DNA of 64,000 nucleotides from Chromobacterium aquaticum (lineage in GTDB: Bacteria; Pseudomonadota; Gammaproteobacteria; Burkholderiales; Chromobacteriaceae): NCBI RefSeq assembly GCF_021129195.1, contig NZ_JAJOHW010000035.1, positions 52,140-116,139 of the forward strand. The letters run 5' to 3'. The first letter of the stretch is position 1. Each line of letters opens with the position of its first letter. Shown here in pieces: positions 61,043 to 64,000 of the stretch. The notes under the pieces are model-generated. The model ran no database searches, had not been told where the DNA came from, and saw only the letters and a program-made list of their open reading frames with translations. The position numbers were made by a program, and so were the translations under genes.

Positions 61043-61825
61043 TCATATCTGGTTGGGCAGGAAAATGAAGCGGGGAAAGGAAATCGTCACCGGGGCCGCG
61101 CCGATTTGCCCGCAGTACTGCATGGAGAGAGTGGCGCGTAGCGAGCGCACATTCAACCAGTTGGTGACCGAGCCGGCGGTTACATATTGGGTGACCGAGC
61201 CGGTATTGCTCGGGTCCACTCCATACAGGAACTGGATATTGCTGATGCCGCGGTAGCCTATGCTGGGGCAGGTGGTCACCGGGCTGGCCAGGCCGCCGAC
61301 GATGGGCTGGGCGCTGGCGCCGTTGATGCCGCAAGTGAGCTGAAGAGTGGACGAGGCCACCGCCAGCTGATTGATATAGGTGACGGTGCCGGCGCTGGCG
61401 GTATTGGTATTGCCCAGGCAGTTGAGCACGCCGTCGTTCTGCAGGCTCTGGAAGCGGATGTACAAGGTGTCCGGCACTGTGGCCGAGCCGCTGTCCGTGC
61501 CAAAAATGGCCTGGCCGGCGCTGAAGCTGACGCCGCTGACGGTGCTGTTGTCGGCCAGCAGCGCGGTATTCACCAACTGGGTCTGTGCATTGCCGAAATA
61601 GCCGGCCGACTGAGTGATCTGCGACAGGATGGTCATCGACATCCTCTGGTCGTCCTGCATCTGGGCCAGGCCGTTCTGGGACTGGCTGGTCAGCTTGAAG
61701 GACACGAAGATCGCGTACATCGCCAGCAGCAGGAACAGGCCGACGGTGATGGCCACCATCAATTCGATCAAGGTCATGCCGCGGCTGTGGCGCCGCGAGG
61801 CCAGGGTTCTGCGCTGGGTGTTCAT
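61043..61825 (-). CDS. pilW: Minor pilin PilW
   Basis: The 260-aa prepilin has a leader ending RRHSRG before MTLIELMVAITVGLFLLLAMYAIF (cleavage before Met, Glu5 kept). The mature part fits the PilW family (YRGISNIQFLYGVD). It overlaps pilV by 4 bp. It is a member of the fimT-pilVWX-pilY1-pilE operon. Confidence 0.92.
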   Translation of the reverse strand: MNTQRRTLASRRHSRGMTLIELMVAITVGLFLLLAMYAIFVSFKLTSQSQNGLAQMQDDQRMSMTILSQITQSAGYFGNAQTQLVNTALLADNSTVSGVSFSAGQAIFGTDSGSATVPDTLYIRFQSLQNDGVLNCLGNTNTASAGTVTYINQLAVASSTLQLTCGINGASAQPIVGGLASPVTTCPSIGYRGISNIQFLYGVDPSNTGSVTQYVTAGSVTNWLNVRSLRATLSMQYCGQIGAAPVTISFPRFIFLPNQI

Positions 61826-62328
61826 GGCTGCACCACCATTTGATAGGAGGCGGTGCTGACCGCGGAACTGGCGGTGGAACTTAGTGAGTTCACATTCACC
61901 GTTTTCTCCGACCAGCTAATGGTGATGGTACAAGTCACCGGTCCGCTGGCATTGGCCGGCGTGCATTGGAAGCCGCCGCTGGCCGAGGGGATCGCCAGGC
62001 TGGCCAAGTCGCTGGTCCAGGTCGCCACATCGTAGCCGGCCACTTGCGAGGCGGTGCAGGCGGAACTGGCGCAGGATCCGGAGGCCGGGATGTTCGCCAG
62101 TGTGGTGGACGCGGTGATGTTTTGCCAATAGGCAGGGTTGGCGTGCATGGCGGCGGCCAGGCTGCCGGCCTGTATCGCCGCCAGCCCGCGGACGCGGGAG
62201 GTATTGGTGTTGTTGATCGCCGCCACTTGCAGGCCGGCCAGGCCGAGCAGGCCGATGGAAACGATCAGCAATGCCACCAGCACTTCCAGCAGGGTAAAAC
62301 CTTGGATGCCGCGCTTGAGATGTCCCAC
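61822..62328 (-). CDS. pilV: Minor pilin PilV
   Basis: The 168-aa prepilin starts at GTG (VGHLKRGIQG), with cleavage before FTLLEVLVALLIVSIGLLG. GGGAG lies 9 bp upstream of this GTG. The ATG-initiated frame reaching 62406 would overlap fimT by 75 bp. The mature region ends STASYQMVVQP. Confidence 0.9.
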   Translation of the reverse strand: MGHLKRGIQGFTLLEVLVALLIVSIGLLGLAGLQVAAINNTNTSRVRGLAAIQAGSLAAAMHANPAYWQNITASTTLANIPASGSCASSACTASQVAGYDVATWTSDLASLAIPSASGGFQCTPANASGPVTCTITISWSEKTVNVNSLSSTASSAVSTASYQMVVQP

Positions 62329-62330
62329 GC

Positions 62331-62897
62331 TCAACAACTCCCGACAGAATCGCTGATGCCGTAAGCCACGGTATGCGGCAGGCCCACCGCGGTGACGAAC
62401 AGGCATTGCTTGTTCAACTGGTTTGGCGCAGTGGCGGCGGTGGCGGTGGCCAGGGTGAATTTGCCGGTGCTGCCGCTGCCTATCCTGGAAAAACAGATGC
62501 CCTGGCTAGTGTTGCTGCCCGATGGCGCAAAAGTCACGCTATCGCCGGAACTGAGCGAGGTGCGCACCCGCAGCAGGCCGCCGGTCTGCGCGGTCAGGCC
62601 GGCGCTGACGGTGCAGCCGCCGCCGGTCGGCAGCATTACGATCCAGCCATTGGCCCAGTTGGACGAGGCACTGCAGGTTTGGCCGTCGCTGGAGCTGCAG
62701 ATCAGTACATTGAGCCCTTGGCGGGTGGCTTCGCTGCGCGCGTACATGACATCGTTTTTCAAATCGCTGAGTTCGGCGACGATATTGCTGCTGTCTATGG
62801 TGCTGCGATAGGAGGTCGCGGCGAGGCCTAGCACGATGGCCGCGATGGCGATGGTGATCACCAGTTCGAACAGAGTGAATCCCTTGGCGCGATACAC
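62331..62897 (-). CDS. fimT: Minor pilin FimT (GspH/FimT family)
   Basis: The 188-aa prepilin begins, from a GTG at 62897, VYRAKG and is cleaved before FTLFELVITIAIAAIVLGLA. The GTG has AGGAG 10 bp upstream and gives the normal short leader. An ATG at 62948 would make an atypically long hydrophobic leader. The mature part has the GspH-type DLKNDVMYARSEATRQGLNVLIC. It is the first gene of the minor-pilin operon. Confidence 0.9.
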   Translation of the reverse strand: MYRAKGFTLFELVITIAIAAIVLGLAATSYRSTIDSSNIVAELSDLKNDVMYARSEATRQGLNVLICSSSDGQTCSASSNWANGWIVMLPTGGGCTVSAGLTAQTGGLLRVRTSLSSGDSVTFAPSGSNTSQGICFSRIGSGSTGKFTLATATAATAPNQLNKQCLFVTAVGLPHTVAYGISDSVGSC

Positions 62898-63021
62898 GAG
62901 GTCGACGCTCCTGAAAAATGCCCAGATTATGCCTATGTTTTTTACCATGTTCTGTGGTCGGGCAAGAACAGGCCGATAATCGGCGGCGCCAAGGGGTTGA
63001 GCGGTTGTCCGCGTGAATGGC

Positions 63022-63171
63022 TTAGAACCTGTTCAAAGTCCGCTGCGCTTCGTGAGTGGTGACACAGAGAGGACAGCGTCAAAATGCTCATGGACCGTGT
63101 GTAGATTCCGCTTTTTCTCTTGTTTTCAACGCCGTATCGCCGACGCGCAGCAGATTGTAAACAGGTTCTTA
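63022..63171 (-). repeat. MITE-like palindromic repeat, copy B
   Basis: A 150-bp unit starting TTAGAACCTGTTCAAAG and ending GTAAACAGGTTCTTA, with longer imperfect terminal repeats containing GCTGCGC and GCGCAGC. It matches copy A (50109-50256) in inverted orientation. It lies between fimT and the membrane protein gene and abuts the latter's stop. Confidence 0.75.
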
Positions 63172-64000
63172 GTGAGTGGCGCGAAGGCTACCGCGGCGCC
63201 GGTATAGCAAGGCGACGGCCAATCCGGCCCAGTACAGCCCCAGCCATAGCGTTGCGGTGAACAGCGGCAGGCGATAGCCGCCGACGATCCAGGCCAGGCC
63301 GCAGCCGACCCAGACGCTGTGCAGGCCCAGCAGCCGGCGGTGGGAGGCCTCGCCCAGCAATTCATGGGTGGCCGGCAATTGCCGCCTGGGCAGGCCGCGC
63401 TGTTTCAGGTCCAGCCAGGCGAGGAAGGGCAAGATTTTGCCCTGCATGGAGAGCACCGCGCCCAGGCCGAAGCCGCCCAGCCAGAGCCAGCCGGCCAAAA
63501 CGGGCAGCGCTTCCGACAGCGGCAGCAAGCGCGCGGCGAACGCGCACGGCGTGGCCGTCATCATCCAGACCATGCTGGCTCGCCAGCCGCGGCGCAAGGG
63601 GTCGGCGCGGCGCTGGCTGCGCCGCAGCGCGTCCAATTGCCGCAGGCCCTGCCACAGCACGAACAGCGCCAAGGCGGCCAGCAGGCCGGAGACGGCGGCG
63701 GGCGCGTCCCAGATCAGCGCGACGCCGCCCAGGCACAGCAGGCCGAACAACAACGTCTCCCGCGGCAGCCGCTCCGTGGCTTGTTGCGGCGTGACCAGAA
63801 ACATCGGGATCACCGTGCGCGCCACCGACAGCACTAGCAGCCACAGCCAACCCAGCGCCGCCCACAGCACATGGTTGTCCAGCAAGGGGCCCAAGGGCAG
63901 CGCGACGCGGCCGCCCAGCAACAAGACCAGGGCCGCGCCAAGACAGGCGGCGACGGCCAGCGCGCACAGCGCCAGCCGCAGGCCCCGGCTGCCGGCGTCC
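63169..64000 (-). CDS. Polytopic membrane protein, unrecognised (partial)
   Basis: The frame is open to the window edge, giving at least 276 residues with about eight hydrophobic helices. The 5' end is missing. Segments such as SVARTVIPMFLVTP and MQGKILPFLAWLDLKQRGLP are reminiscent of NnrS-like or other heme/copper-linked membrane proteins, but I cannot assign a family. A TTG at 63924 is not a convincing start because coding-like sequence continues upstream. The stop lies within the last 3 bp of repeat copy B. Confidence 0.7.
   Translation of the reverse strand, partial: DAGSRGLRLALCALAVAACLGAALVLLLGGRVALPLGPLLDNHVLWAALGWLWLLVLSVARTVIPMFLVTPQQATERLPRETLLFGLLCLGGVALIWDAPAAVSGLLAALALFVLWQGLRQLDALRRSQRRADPLRRGWRASMVWMMTATPCAFAARLLPLSEALPVLAGWLWLGGFGLGAVLSMQGKILPFLAWLDLKQRGLPRRQLPATHELLGEASHRRLLGLHSVWVGCGLAWIVGGYRLPLFTATLWLGLYWAGLAVALLYRRRGSLRATH

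Overview
The window looks like a chromosomal segment of a high-GC betaproteobacterium, most likely a Chromobacterium-like member of the Neisseriales (Chromobacteriaceae). This rests on the strongly GC3-biased core genes, the order pilMNOPQ-aroK-aroB divergent from a class A PBP gene, a PTS module reduced to EIIA-HPr-EI, and an LPS-core cluster ending in msbA. The genus is an inference. I saw no rRNA, tRNA or CRISPR array.

Bases 1 to about 14,795 are an accessory island of lower GC. It opens with a type I restriction-modification operon (end of hsdM, hsdS, hsdR) translationally coupled to a YgjP-type metallopeptidase gene. A complete, foreign ybaK (aminoacyl-tRNA deacylase) follows. Next comes a candidate defence or toxin-antitoxin module: a small XRE regulator divergent from three genes, namely an unrecognised 156-aa protein, an AbiEi-like antitoxin without its usual AbiEii partner, and a DEDDh 3'-5' exoribonuclease. 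The island ends with three consecutive tyrosine recombinases plus a small coiled-coil helper, resembling Tn554-like or 'recombinase trio' mobile elements. A decayed IS5-family copy lies beyond them. The island abuts the 3' two-thirds of the resident high-GC ybaK, so the native gene is cut and the island carries an intact paralogue.

Bases 14,796-32,720 are core genome: a periplasmic solute-binding protein, a ferrous-iron uptake operon (ftrABCD, with a Fur-box-like site), an asparagine synthetase, an MFS exporter of the fosmidomycin-resistance type with a divergent AraC regulator, wrbA, a YihY membrane protein, a DUF3025 protein, a PAS-GAF-GGDEF diguanylate cyclase, siroheme synthase cysG, and the PTS EIIA-ptsH-ptsI module. 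Bases 32,721-40,287 form a tightly overlapping LPS-core operon (two heptosyltransferase-type GT9 enzymes, two GT4 enzymes, an O-antigen-ligase/polymerase-type membrane protein) followed by msbA.

Bases 40,357-63,171 are dominated by type IV pilus genes: a FimV-like protein, aroB-aroK, pilQPONM, mrcA/ponA, gdhA, a large hybrid histidine kinase, a solitary nuoA, and the minor-pilin operon fimT-pilV-pilW-pilX-pilY1-pilE. PilY1 has an N-terminal region that looks like an L-type lectin domain. Two copies of an approximately 150-bp palindromic MITE-like repeat sit at 50.1 kb and 63.0 kb. The window ends inside a polytopic membrane protein gene.
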